DNA of 38,891 nucleotides from DATBIS01 sp036556805 (GTDB lineage Bacteria > Actinomycetota > UBA4738 > HRBIN12), in contig DATBIS010000041.1 of NCBI GenBank assembly GCA_036556805.1, positions 1-38,891 of the forward strand, written 5' to 3'. Below the pieces are notes generated by a model that did not search any database, was not told the DNA's origin, and saw only the letters and a list, made by a program, of their open reading frames with translations. Made by a program: the position numbers and the translations under genes. This document shows positions 23,218 through 30,136 of this stretch, one piece after another. How positions within the stretch are numbered: the first letter of the stretch is position 1; every line of letters starts with the position of its first letter.

Positions 23218-23823
23218 TCAGCGCGCGCCGACGCGCTCGCGGAGCGCCCGAAAGGCACGCCCGCGATGGCTGATCCGGTCCTTCTCCTCGGGCGTGAGCT
23301 CCGCCATCGTGCGGTCCCATCCCACCGGCGCGAAGATAGGGTCGTAGCCGAACCCACCCGTGCCCTTCCGGGTTCCGACGAGGAGGCCCTCACAGACCCC
23401 TTCCGCGTCGAGCTCGGCGCCGTCGGGGAGCGCGAGGACCGCCCAGCAGCGATACCGCGCGGTACGCCCGCCGGCCGGGATGCCCGCGACCGCGAGCATG
23501 AGCTGCCGAAGGTTCTCCTCGTCGGTGGCGTGCTCGCCGGCGTACCGCGCCGAGCGGGGACCGGGCCCGCCGCCGAGCGCGTCGACCTCGATCCCCGAGT
23601 CGTCGGCGAGCGCGGCGACGCCGAGCGCCCCCGCGACCGCTCGAGCCTTCAGCCGCGCGTTGTCGAGGTACGTGACGCCGGTCTCCTCGACGTCCGGCCA
23701 GGCCGCCTCGTGGTTCTCGACCGTGAGCCAGGAGACCGGCCAGCCCGCGCAGATGCGCTCGATCTCGTGGAGCTTGTGGGGGTTGCGCGAGGCGATCGCG
23801 ATCCGCGCGGGGAAACCGCTCAC
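23218..23823 (-). CDS. rdgB: Non-canonical purine NTP pyrophosphatase (RdgB/HAM1)
   Basis: 201 residues. It hydrolyses dITP, XTP and related non-canonical purine nucleotides to monophosphates, keeping them out of DNA. Visible motifs are ASRNPHKLHEI, LADDSGIEVDALGGGPG, RSARYAGEHATDEEN, GTGGFGYDPIF and ISHRGRAFRAL. The GTG start overlaps the stop of rph by 4 bases (GTGA, 23820-23823). In M. tuberculosis, as I recall, the gene following rphA (Rv1341) is this same family, so the order is conserved. It ends 85 bases before the kinase gene. Confidence 0.96.
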   Translation of the reverse strand: MSGFPARIAIASRNPHKLHEIERICAGWPVSWLTVENHEAAWPDVEETGVTYLDNARLKARAVAGALGVAALADDSGIEVDALGGGPGPRSARYAGEHATDEENLRQLMLAVAGIPAGGRTARYRCWAVLALPDGAELDAEGVCEGLLVGTRKGTGGFGYDPIFAPVGWDRTMAELTPEEKDRISHRGRAFRALRERVGAR

Positions 23824-24536
23824 GCGAGCGCTTCGGCCTGGAACTTCGTGAGCTGCTCGATGCCGGCGGTCGCGAGGTCGAGCAGGCCGTCGAGGTCCCG
23901 CCGCGAGAACGGCGCGCCCTCGGCGGTGCCCTGCACCTCGACGAGGGCTCCCGATCCGGTCATCACGACGTTGAAGTCGACCTCGGCGCCGGCGTCCTCC
24001 TCGTAGCAGAGGTCGAGCAGCGCCTCTCCTCCCACCATGCCCACGCTCACGGCGGCCACGCTCTCCGCCAGCAGGTCGTCGGGAACCTTCCCTCGCTCGT
24101 GCAGGCTTCGCAGGGCGAGCGCGAGCGCGACGTAGCCCGCCGTGATCGAGGCCGTGCGGGTGCCCGCATCGGCGAGCAGGACGTCGCAGTCGATCGTGAT
24201 CGTACGCTCGCCCATCCGCGAGAGGTCGGTCACCGCGCGGAGCGAGCGGCCGATCAGCCGCTGGATCTCCTGGGTCCGGCCGCCCGGGCGTCCGCGCGTG
24301 ACCTCGCGCGCGGAGCGTTCGGCCGTCGCGCGCGGCAGCATGGAGTACTCCGCGGTCACCCAGCCGCCTCCCGTGCCGCGGAGCCACCGGGGCGCGTCGT
24401 CGCTCACGGAGGCAGCCACGAGCACGCGCGTTCGCCCCATCGAGAAGAGCACAGATCCCTCGGCCCAATCCTGGTAGCCGAGCTCCCACGTGACCGGTCG
24501 GATCTCGCCGGCGGCCCTCCCGTCGGGCCGCGTCAC
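23820..24536 (-). CDS. rph: Ribonuclease PH
   Basis: 238 residues, normal family length. RNase PH trims tRNA 3' ends phosphorolytically. Diagnostic segments are GSVLFSMGRTRVLVAASV, WVTAEYSMLPRATAERS, RGRPGGRTQEIQRLIGRSLRA, TITIDCDVLLADAGTRTASIT and GTAEGAPFSRRDLDGLLDL, including the phosphate-binding region around the GTRTAS. The start is GTG 24536, which overlaps the stop of the MBL gene in GTGA (24533-24536). Its stop overlaps the rdgB start in the same way. This gene forms the middle of the conserved murI-MBL-rph-rdgB group. Confidence 0.97.
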   Translation of the reverse strand: MTRPDGRAAGEIRPVTWELGYQDWAEGSVLFSMGRTRVLVAASVSDDAPRWLRGTGGGWVTAEYSMLPRATAERSAREVTRGRPGGRTQEIQRLIGRSLRAVTDLSRMGERTITIDCDVLLADAGTRTASITAGYVALALALRSLHERGKVPDDLLAESVAAVSVGMVGGEALLDLCYEEDAGAEVDFNVVMTGSGALVEVQGTAEGAPFSRRDLDGLLDLATAGIEQLTKFQAEALA

Positions 24537-25285
24537 GCTCCCACCATGATCCGCATGCCGCCGCGGGCGACCTGGACGTCGCCGTCGAACACGGTCGCCG
24601 CCTCTTCGCGCGAGAGGTCCGTGTCGAGCGTCGGCCAGATGTGCGTGAGGATCAACTGCGACGCGCTCGCGCGCGCCGCGTGCTCCCCCGCCTGCTGCGC
24701 CGACATGTGAAACGGCAGCAATCCTTCCGCGTGCTTCCACGTGGCCTCGCAGAGGAACACGTCGGCGTTCTCGGCGAGCTTCACCACCTCGTCGGAGGGG
24801 CCGGTGTCGCCCGTGTACGCGAGCACCGCGCCGTTCGTCTCGATCCGGTAACCGAGCGCGCGCACGCCGATGTGGGTCATCTCGAAGGCGCGGATGCGGA
24901 ACGGGCCGAGCTCGAAGTCGATGCCGGGCTCCGTCGCACGTACGTCGTACGCGATGGCCGCCACGTCGCGTCCGTCCTCCGAGACGAGGCCGCCCATGTG
25001 ACCCCAGAAATCGTCCGGGGCAACGAGCGGCAGCCCTGGCTCGCCGAGCCCGCCGTAGTGGCGCGCGTAGAAGGCCGGATACACGTCGACGAAGTGGTCG
25101 GGGTGCGCGTGCGAGATCAACACCGAGTGGATCTCGTCGATCCCGATGTGCTCCTGCAGTCGCGCGAACGTTCCGGTGCCGGCGTCCACCCACAGGTTGA
25201 ACCCCTCGTGGCGCACGAGGTAGCCGCTCGTGGCGCCGGACGGCCGGGGCCAGGTGCCGCCGGACCCGAGGACGGTCAGCTCCAC
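24533..25285 (-). CDS. MBL-fold phosphodiesterase (Rv1339-like)
   Basis: 250 residues. Motif SHAHPDH (His59, His61, Asp63, His64) and the strand GTWPRPSGATSGYLV place it in the RNase Z/class II PDE-like MBL group; later ligand candidates are FEMTHIGVRALGYRI, AYTGDTGPSDE and LTHIWPTLD. From recall, the gene in this position in mycobacteria, Rv1339, has been described as an atypical class II cAMP phosphodiesterase. A cyclic-nucleotide or RNA-related substrate is therefore plausible but not proven here. The start GTG lies 10 bases inside the end of murI, and the gene is coupled to rph downstream, so it belongs to the operon. Confidence 0.9.
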   Translation of the reverse strand: MELTVLGSGGTWPRPSGATSGYLVRHEGFNLWVDAGTGTFARLQEHIGIDEIHSVLISHAHPDHFVDVYPAFYARHYGGLGEPGLPLVAPDDFWGHMGGLVSEDGRDVAAIAYDVRATEPGIDFELGPFRIRAFEMTHIGVRALGYRIETNGAVLAYTGDTGPSDEVVKLAENADVFLCEATWKHAEGLLPFHMSAQQAGEHAARASASQLILTHIWPTLDTDLSREEAATVFDGDVQVARGGMRIMVGA

Positions 25286-26100
25286 GCGCCGCCCCCGACC
25301 GGTTCGGCCTGCGCGGCGCGCACCTGCGAGATCTCCGGACCGAGGAAGATCTCCGCGACCGGACCGAACGTCGCCGGGTCGCCGGTGGAGAGGAACTCGT
25401 GCCGAGGCGTCGACGCCGACTCGCGCCGGATGCCTTCACGAGCGAGCGTCGCGTACACGTCTTTCGCCGTCTCCTCCGCCGAGGAGACCAACACGACGTC
25501 GGGCCCGAGCTCCATCTGGAGCAGGCCCGACAGCAGCGGGTAGTGGGTGCAACCCAAGATCAGCGTGTCGATCCCCCGTCGTATGAGGGGCTCAAGATAC
25601 CTTCGCGCGGCGAGCCGGAGCGGCTCACTCGTCGTGTCCCCCCGCTCGACGTGCTCGACGAAAACGGGACAAGCCTGCGAGGACAGGGTCACGGGCGCCC
25701 CGGTGGCCTTCACGGCTCGATCGTATGCCCCCGAGGCGACGGTCGCCTCGGTCCCGATCATGCCGATCACGCCGTTGCGGGTCGCGTGCACGGCCGCCCT
25801 GGTCCCGGGATCGATCACGCCCACCACGGGCGTCCCCGCGCGATCGGCGATCTCGCCGATCGCGCTCACCTCCACCGAGTTGCACGCGACCACCAGCGCC
25901 TTCACGTCGCGATGCAACAGGTACTCGGCGATCTCGAGCGCGAAGCGCCGGATCTCTTCGGCAGGCCTCGGCCCGTACGGGAACCGCGCGGTGTCGCCCA
26001 CGTAGATCAGCCGCTCGTGTGGCAGCAAGTCGAGGACCGCGCGCGCGACCGTGAGCCCCCCGACCCCGGAGTCGAACACGCCGATCGGGCGCTCATCCAC
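25276..26100 (-). CDS. murI: Glutamate racemase
   Basis: 274 residues. It makes D-glutamate for peptidoglycan. Motif FDSGVGGLTVARA (9-21) holds the substrate Asp10/Ser11; the two catalytic cysteines are Cys73 in VVACNSVEVSA and Cys183 in LGCTHYPLL. The first cysteine motif is unusual: most family members have ACNTASA, here CNSVEVSA. The GTG start sits 6 bases after the end of cysM. Also typical are IYVGDTARFPYG and VGVIDPGTRAAV. Members of this operon in mycobacteria include murI in the same position between cysM and the MBL gene. In Mtb I recall a rhomboid-protease gene between cysM and murI; here it is missing. Confidence 0.97.
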   Translation of the reverse strand: MDERPIGVFDSGVGGLTVARAVLDLLPHERLIYVGDTARFPYGPRPAEEIRRFALEIAEYLLHRDVKALVVACNSVEVSAIGEIADRAGTPVVGVIDPGTRAAVHATRNGVIGMIGTEATVASGAYDRAVKATGAPVTLSSQACPVFVEHVERGDTTSEPLRLAARRYLEPLIRRGIDTLILGCTHYPLLSGLLQMELGPDVVLVSSAEETAKDVYATLAREGIRRESASTPRHEFLSTGDPATFGPVAEIFLGPEISQVRAAQAEPVGGGAWS

Positions 26101-26106
26101 GACGGG

Positions 26107-27039
26107 CTACCACCACAAGGACTCCGCGACGCCCTTCTCGGCGATCTCCAGGTCGGTCGCCCACGCGCGCGTCGACAGGTACTTCCAGCCGCCGTCGGCG
26201 AGCAGACACACGACGTCGCCGCCGTCGATCTCCGAGGCGATCCGCTGCGCCACGTGCAGGACGGCGCCGCTCGAGATCCCCGCGAAGATTCCCTCGCGCG
26301 CCGTGAGCTCGCGCGTGGCGCGGAGTGAGTCCGATGAGTTCACGAGGAACTTCCGATCGACGACGGTGGGATCGAAGATCGGCGGCACGAACCCCTCCTC
26401 GAGCGAGCGGAGCCCGTACACGAGGTCGCCGAGCTCCGGCTCCGCGGCGACCACGACGACATCGGCGCGGTGCTCGTGGAGCCGCCGGCCGGCGCCGGTG
26501 AGCGTGCCGCCGGTTCCCATCCCCGCGACGAAGTGCGTGACCTCCGGAAGGTCGCGAACGATCTCGGCGCCGGTGCCGTCGTAGTGCGCCTGCGGGTTCG
26601 CGGGATTTCCGTACTGGAACGGCATGAAGTACCTCTCGTCCCGGGCGAGCGCGCGCGCGACCTCGATCGAACCGTTCGTGCCCGCGTCTCCCGCGGAGTA
26701 CACGATCTCCGCTCCGAAGAGCTCGAGCAGGCCGATGCGCTCGTCGCTCGCGTTGTCGGGGATGACGACGGTGAGCTTGTAGCCCTTGCGCGCGCACACC
26801 ATCGCGAGCGCGATGCCGGTGTTGCCCGACGTGGGCTCCAGGACCACCCGATCCGGTGTGAGGTCGCCGGTCGCCTCGGCGGCCTCGATCATCCGCAACG
26901 CGATGCGGTCCTTCGTTGAGCCCGTGGGGTTGCTGCCCTCGAGCTTCGCCCAGAGGCGGACCTCAGGCTTCGGCGAGAGGTGCGGCATCCCCACGAGCGG
27001 GGTGTTGCCGATCGCCTGGAGGACGTCGTCGAACCTCAT
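26107..27039 (-). CDS. cysM: CysM-type cysteine synthase (O-phosphoserine / CysO-dependent)
   Basis: 310 residues, PLP-dependent. The PLP lysine is Lys43 in NPTGSTKDR; EPTSGNTGIAL and GTGGTLTGAGR follow, and the carboxy-terminal LLADGGWKYLSTRAWATD matches mycobacterial CysM. Arg211 in YGLRSLEEGF occupies the position of Arg220 of M. tuberculosis CysM as I recall it, the residue credited with O-phosphoserine recognition, so I predict use of thiocarboxylated CysO rather than sulfide. CysO, MoeB and Mec are encoded further upstream on the same strand, but an inserted 2.8 kb separates them. A GATAAT -10 box ends 7 bases before the ATG, giving an independent leaderless-type promoter. The next gene, murI, follows after 6 bases. 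Confidence 0.93.
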   Translation of the reverse strand: MRFDDVLQAIGNTPLVGMPHLSPKPEVRLWAKLEGSNPTGSTKDRIALRMIEAAEATGDLTPDRVVLEPTSGNTGIALAMVCARKGYKLTVVIPDNASDERIGLLELFGAEIVYSAGDAGTNGSIEVARALARDERYFMPFQYGNPANPQAHYDGTGAEIVRDLPEVTHFVAGMGTGGTLTGAGRRLHEHRADVVVVAAEPELGDLVYGLRSLEEGFVPPIFDPTVVDRKFLVNSSDSLRATRELTAREGIFAGISSGAVLHVAQRIASEIDGGDVVCLLADGGWKYLSTRAWATDLEIAEKGVAESLWW

Positions 27040-27046
27040 GCGATCG

Positions 27047-27052
27047 ATTATC
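27047..27052 (-). promoter_or_regulatory. -10 box of cysM (leaderless-type)
   Basis: On the minus strand GATAAT, 7 bases, then ATG at 27039. It lies between cysM and the duplicated tail at 27073. Confidence 0.5.
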
Positions 27053-27072
27053 TCAGCGGGTTCGCCCTGCGC

Positions 27073-27121
27073 TCAGGGAGCCGAGTACTGCTGCTGCACG
27101 AGCTCGACCACCTCGCCGCCG
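27073..27121 (-). repeat. Duplicated 3' tail of the coiled-coil gene (copy 1, relic)
   Basis: 49 bases that match 28972-29020 in the same orientation with four mismatches. It encodes GGEVVELVQQQYSAP plus a stop, the same C-terminus as the protein at 28972 (GGEVVELVQQQYAAP). Upstream of it (to about 27160) only weak, frame-broken similarity remains (a DP-containing stretch). This looks like the last piece of a lost paralogue lying directly upstream of cysM. Confidence 0.7.
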
Positions 27122-27245
27122 CAGGAACCAGCAACGGATCGACCCCGCACCGCACGCAGCGCCAGGAGACGAGATCTCACGCTCAACTCGTGTCGCATCC
27201 GAACTCGTACACGGCCGCGGGTGCCGTGGAGTGCGTTCACTCTGA

Positions 27246-28294
27246 TCATGCAGTGGATTGGCTGAAGGATCCGCACGAGGAACGCTTGTTGAAGTTCTCC
27301 ACGATGACTGTGGTCGAGCCAGCTCGGGTGCTTGCCGGTGCCCAGGTCGGTCGCACGGCCGGTGCGGGCATCGACGACCACGAGCCCATTCACGAACGTG
27401 GGCTCGAACACGATCCGACGCCCGGTCGGCGACCACATCGGCCAAAGCCGTGTCGGATCTACCTGAGACATCGAGCCCAGCAACGGACCAAGTGCCCTCG
27501 GATTGCGTCCATCGGCGTTCGCCACCCATGCATTCCCTTGCGTTATCTCGGTCACGTCCGCCCAGTGGTACCCCGTCCTCCAGAAGGCGATAGCTCGATC
27601 AATCGGCGAGTACGAGCCGGAGGCCGCATGTGCAAGGACGAGGCTCATCTTCCTGCCATGTGCGGGGACGGCATACAGGTTCAAAGCGCCGTGGCGCTCC
27701 CTCGTGAAGAGGATCGTGCGTCCGTCACTGCTGAAGTTGAGGTGGTAGATGGGGTTTCTCGCCATCAACGATCTTCTAGGTGGATCACGTCGCCACATCG
27801 ACGAGGGACCCCGCGAAACCGGCCGCGAACACGATCTTCGTGCCGTCGGGCGACCAGCTGGGCGCGGACCCGAGCGCGAGATATCGCTTCTCCGTACCCT
27901 CGGCCCGAGCGACGAGGATCCCGGTCGCGGCCTCGAACGCCAGATGGTCGCCGTCGGGCGACGCCTGAATGTGCATGACATCTTCCATCGACCGGATGGA
28001 TTCGGCGAGCGGCGTCACGCGACAAGTCCTCATGTCGACAAAGACGGGGCCGCCGATCTGCGAAGGCTTGTGAGTGCGCGTCGGAGGTGTGGGAGCCGAC
28101 GGAGAACTCGAGGCTCGGAGACCTGCTTGTTCCGCTTCGATCGGCGGTTGGTCGCGGGCCGCCACGATCCGGACCACCCCGATCGCAATGAGGGCGGTCA
28201 CGATCGCCAGCGCGACCACGATTAAGACCTGGCCGAGTCCTCTCTTCCGGGAACGAGCTCCCGGTGCCTTGGTCTTCTGGCTTCGCGCGTCCAT
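27246..28294 (-). pseudogene. Degraded membrane-anchored TolB/WD40-like beta-propeller
   Basis: Begins at ATG 28294 with a GGAG-type SD, a basic N-terminus and one TM anchor (about 23-45), a Pro/Thr-rich linker, then propeller blades (HIQASPDGDHLAFEAATG, LGSAPSWSPDGTKIVF). The frame stops at TGA 27785-27787; 7 bases later comes TAG, and near 27756 one extra base shifts the frame, after which blades resume: HLNFSSDGRTILFTRE, YSPIDRAIAFWRT, LWPMWSPTGRRIVFEP. A second frame problem near 27314 precedes the natural-looking end at 27246. Reversing the changes would restore SLVDVATGSTRKIVDGE followed by NPIYHLNF. Multiple independent lesions indicate a real pseudogene rather than one sequencing error. 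Base composition here is lower in GC than the surroundings. Confidence 0.8.
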
Positions 28295-28326
28295 TGAGCT
28301 TGCTCCTGTGTGTTCAGGCCGAACGA

Positions 28327-28362
28327 GGTCGGGCCGGCGCCCGCGAGGGCGCCGGCCCGGTC
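28327..28362 (-). terminator. Hairpin downstream of the AOC-like gene
   Basis: An 11-bp perfect GC stem GGGCCGGCGCC / GGCGCCGGCCC around a 6-base loop CGCGAG (28331-28358), extended by four weaker outer pairs. It starts 3 bases after the stop of the gene ending at 28366. There is no T-run, so termination would depend on the stem alone. Confidence 0.6.
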
Positions 28363-28365
28363 CCC

Positions 28366-28788
28366 CTACGGCAGCAGGTTCAGCGTGTGGGTGAAGGCCT
28401 CATCGCTGGATGTGAGCGTGATGGATCCGCTCGCGCCCTCGTAGGCCTTCGTGCCGCCGGTCACGGCGAGCGTCTCGCCGGTGAAGCCCTTGAAGATCCC
28501 GGTCACGACCACGGCGCCCTTGCCGCCCGGCGCAAAGACGTTGAAGTCGTACACCACGGTGCAGTGGTAATCGACTCCAGGAGCACAGTTCCACCTCACG
28601 GTGCCGATCCGGGTCCCGTCGGCATCGAGAGCCTCTTCACGAAGCTGGCCGTCACCCTCCTTGAGGACGTCCCCTGAGAACACCTCGATCGACGTCGACA
28701 TCGCCGCCGAGCGGCCAGAGGCTCCACCTGCGAGCAGCCCGGACACGAGCAGCGTCGCGGCGAGCCCCATCGCGAGCTTCCTTGCCAT
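28366..28788 (-). CDS. Secreted allene-oxide-cyclase-barrel/dirigent-like protein
   Basis: 140 residues. The N-terminus is a clear signal peptide (KLAMGLAATLLVSGLLAGGASG, cleavage near residue 24). The mature part is beta-rich, with WNCAPGVDYHCTVVYDFNVF and the diagnostic ETLAVTGGTKAYEGASGSIT, the gly-rich strand of the AOC-like barrel shared by dirigent proteins. Bacterial members are secreted and their function is not known. ATG 28788 is chosen because AAAGGAG sits 6 bases upstream; an in-frame ATG two codons earlier has no room for an SD. Two cysteines (in WNC and HC) may form a disulfide. It is followed by a strong hairpin, so it is probably a single-gene transcript inside the insert between cysO and cysM. 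Confidence 0.75.
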   Translation of the reverse strand: MARKLAMGLAATLLVSGLLAGGASGRSAAMSTSIEVFSGDVLKEGDGQLREEALDADGTRIGTVRWNCAPGVDYHCTVVYDFNVFAPGGKGAVVVTGIFKGFTGETLAVTGGTKAYEGASGSITLTSSDEAFTHTLNLLP

Positions 28789-28971
28789 CGCCATCTCCTT
28801 TCCCGATCGCCGCCCTCCCCCGAGGACCGGCGAACCGACGATGCGCGGCGGCGCTGGAAGCCACCTGGCGGCGCGCGTAAGAACCGCGCAAAGACGCCAG
28901 CGAACTTCGGAGAGAGTGGGCCTCGGCGACCGAACTCGATAATCCCGGCGAGTGCTGATCTCGCCTGAGGC

Positions 28972-29020
28972 TTAGGGAGCCGCGTACTGCTGTTGGACGA
29001 GCTCGACCACCTCGCCGCCG
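28972..29020 (-). repeat. 3' tail of the coiled-coil gene (copy 2, intact source)
   Basis: The end of the gene at 28972-29790. It matches 27073-27121 with four mismatches in 49 bases, in the same orientation, 1.9 kb away. Confidence 0.7.
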
Positions 29021-29790
29021 CGGATCGTCACCCAGAAGGGATCGAGTCGTACCACCTGATCGGCGTGGCGACCGCTCCGGAAGATCGACGCGAGCGTGGC
29101 GATCGAAACGACGGTCGGTCCGTTCGCACCGGCGTAGTGGCGAAGCGTCACATGCGTGAGCGAACGAACGTGGACGACGCGCCACACGTGGTCGGCGTCG
29201 CGAAGATAGCGGCCGTCGTGCAGGTGCTCGTTGGGGGCGATCGCGCCGTCGGCGAGGGCGGCCCTCCGCGCCGGTTGTCCCGTGAACCAGCGGCCGAGGT
29301 CGAGGACGACGCGCGATGCCGTGACGTCCACCGCCATCACGTAGGCGATGTGCGTGCCGTGACTCGGTTGTGGGCCGACCGCGCTGCGAAGCTCGCTCTG
29401 GAGCGCCGACAGCTGTACCTGCAGCGCGCGCACGTTGCTCAGCTCATGGCTCGTCGCGCCCTGCGCGGCCGCGAGTCCCATCTGCGCGGCCACGAGCTGC
29501 GTCTGCGTCGTGGAGATGTCGGCGCGAAGGTCGGCGATCTGCGCGTTCAGCCGGTCGACCGTCGCCGACAGCTCGTCGTTGGCGGCCCGCGTCTGCGCGA
29601 GGGCCGCACCGCGCTCGTCGGCCTCGTCGCGCTGCCAGAGGTAGACGCCCATGCCGGCGACCGCGGCGGTCCACGCGGCGAGCGCGACGACGCCCAGGAT
29701 GAGCGGCCAGCGCCGTCTGGGCCTCGCGTCGGGCAGGATGAGGAGACGTTCGTGCGTCTCCAGCGTGGGAACGAGCCCTGGGGCCTTCAT
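28972..29790 (-). CDS. Membrane-anchored coiled-coil protein with conserved extracytoplasmic domain
   Basis: 272 residues. A basic cytoplasmic start is followed by one TM segment (about 28-50), a long Ala/Gln/Asp-rich coiled coil (about 55-140), and a C-terminal domain (about 145-272) with VMAVDVTASRVVLDLGRWFTG, HYAGANGPTVVSIATL and the ending DPFWVTIRGGEVVELVQQQY. I recognise this ending as a recurrent one in actinobacterial secreted/anchored proteins but cannot name a function. ATG 29790 has GGAGG 7 bases upstream. A 49-base copy of its 3' end lies upstream of cysM. The gene is inside the insert that separates cysO from cysM. Confidence 0.72.
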   Translation of the reverse strand: MKAPGLVPTLETHERLLILPDARPRRRWPLILGVVALAAWTAAVAGMGVYLWQRDEADERGAALAQTRAANDELSATVDRLNAQIADLRADISTTQTQLVAAQMGLAAAQGATSHELSNVRALQVQLSALQSELRSAVGPQPSHGTHIAYVMAVDVTASRVVLDLGRWFTGQPARRAALADGAIAPNEHLHDGRYLRDADHVWRVVHVRSLTHVTLRHYAGANGPTVVSIATLASIFRSGRHADQVVRLDPFWVTIRGGEVVELVQQQYAAP

Positions 29791-29849
29791 GGAGCGTCCT
29801 CCCAGGTCGGACGCTATTCCCGCGGTGTGCGACCGGTCAAGAGGGCGGG

Positions 29850-30125
29850 TTACCCGCCGGCGACCGCGGGCAGGATCGACACGACGTCGCCCTCGGAGAC
29901 CTCCGTCTCGAGCGAGCCGAGGTAGCGCACGTCCTCGTCGTTCAGGTAGACGTTGATGAAGCGATGCAGCCCGCCGTCCTCGGCGAGCACGTTCTTCGTG
30001 ATCCCCGGATACCGGCCTTCGAGGTCGACGAGCACGTCACGCAGCGTCGAGCCGTCCGCGCCCACGCGCGCTTCTCCTCCCGCGTGCTTGCGCAGGATCG
30101 TCGGCAGCTTGACGGTGACGGCCAC
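29850..30125 (-). CDS. cysO: CysO sulfur-carrier protein (MoaD/ThiS family)
   Basis: 91 residues with the ubiquitin-like fold and the essential C-terminal Gly-Gly (ILPAVAGG). The pattern VTVKLPTILRKHAGGE ... LHRFINVYLNDEDVRYLGSL matches mycobacterial CysO, including the inserted LHRF-x-N-x-Y-x-NDEDVR block. CysO is adenylated and thiocarboxylated at its C-terminus and donates sulfur to CysM. The start is taken as GTG 30125 because AAGGAG is correctly spaced before it and the protein then begins like CysO; an ATG at 30140 overlaps the moeB stop (ATGA) and remains possible, adding five residues. It follows moeB at 11 bases and precedes the inserted segment. Confidence 0.95.
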   Translation of the reverse strand: MAVTVKLPTILRKHAGGEARVGADGSTLRDVLVDLEGRYPGITKNVLAEDGGLHRFINVYLNDEDVRYLGSLETEVSEGDVVSILPAVAGG

Positions 30126-30136
30126 GGTGGACTCCT

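Noticed and set aside
20112..23273. Plus-strand open frame of more than 1000 codons
   Set aside because: It is the GC-rich shadow of the HEAT and kinase genes on the minus strand, shows only Arg/Glu/Pro-rich composition and has no domain.
27785..27787. TGA in the propeller gene as a second selenocysteine codon
   Set aside because: A TAG follows three codons later and a frameshift after that; no cysteine is expected at this point of a propeller blade, and the pre-mutation codon is most simply GGA.
29863..29875. GCGGGT-T-ACCCGC palindrome at the cysO stop
   Set aside because: Six-base arms with a one-base centre cannot form a hairpin loop and arise from the conserved Gly-Gly codons plus stop.
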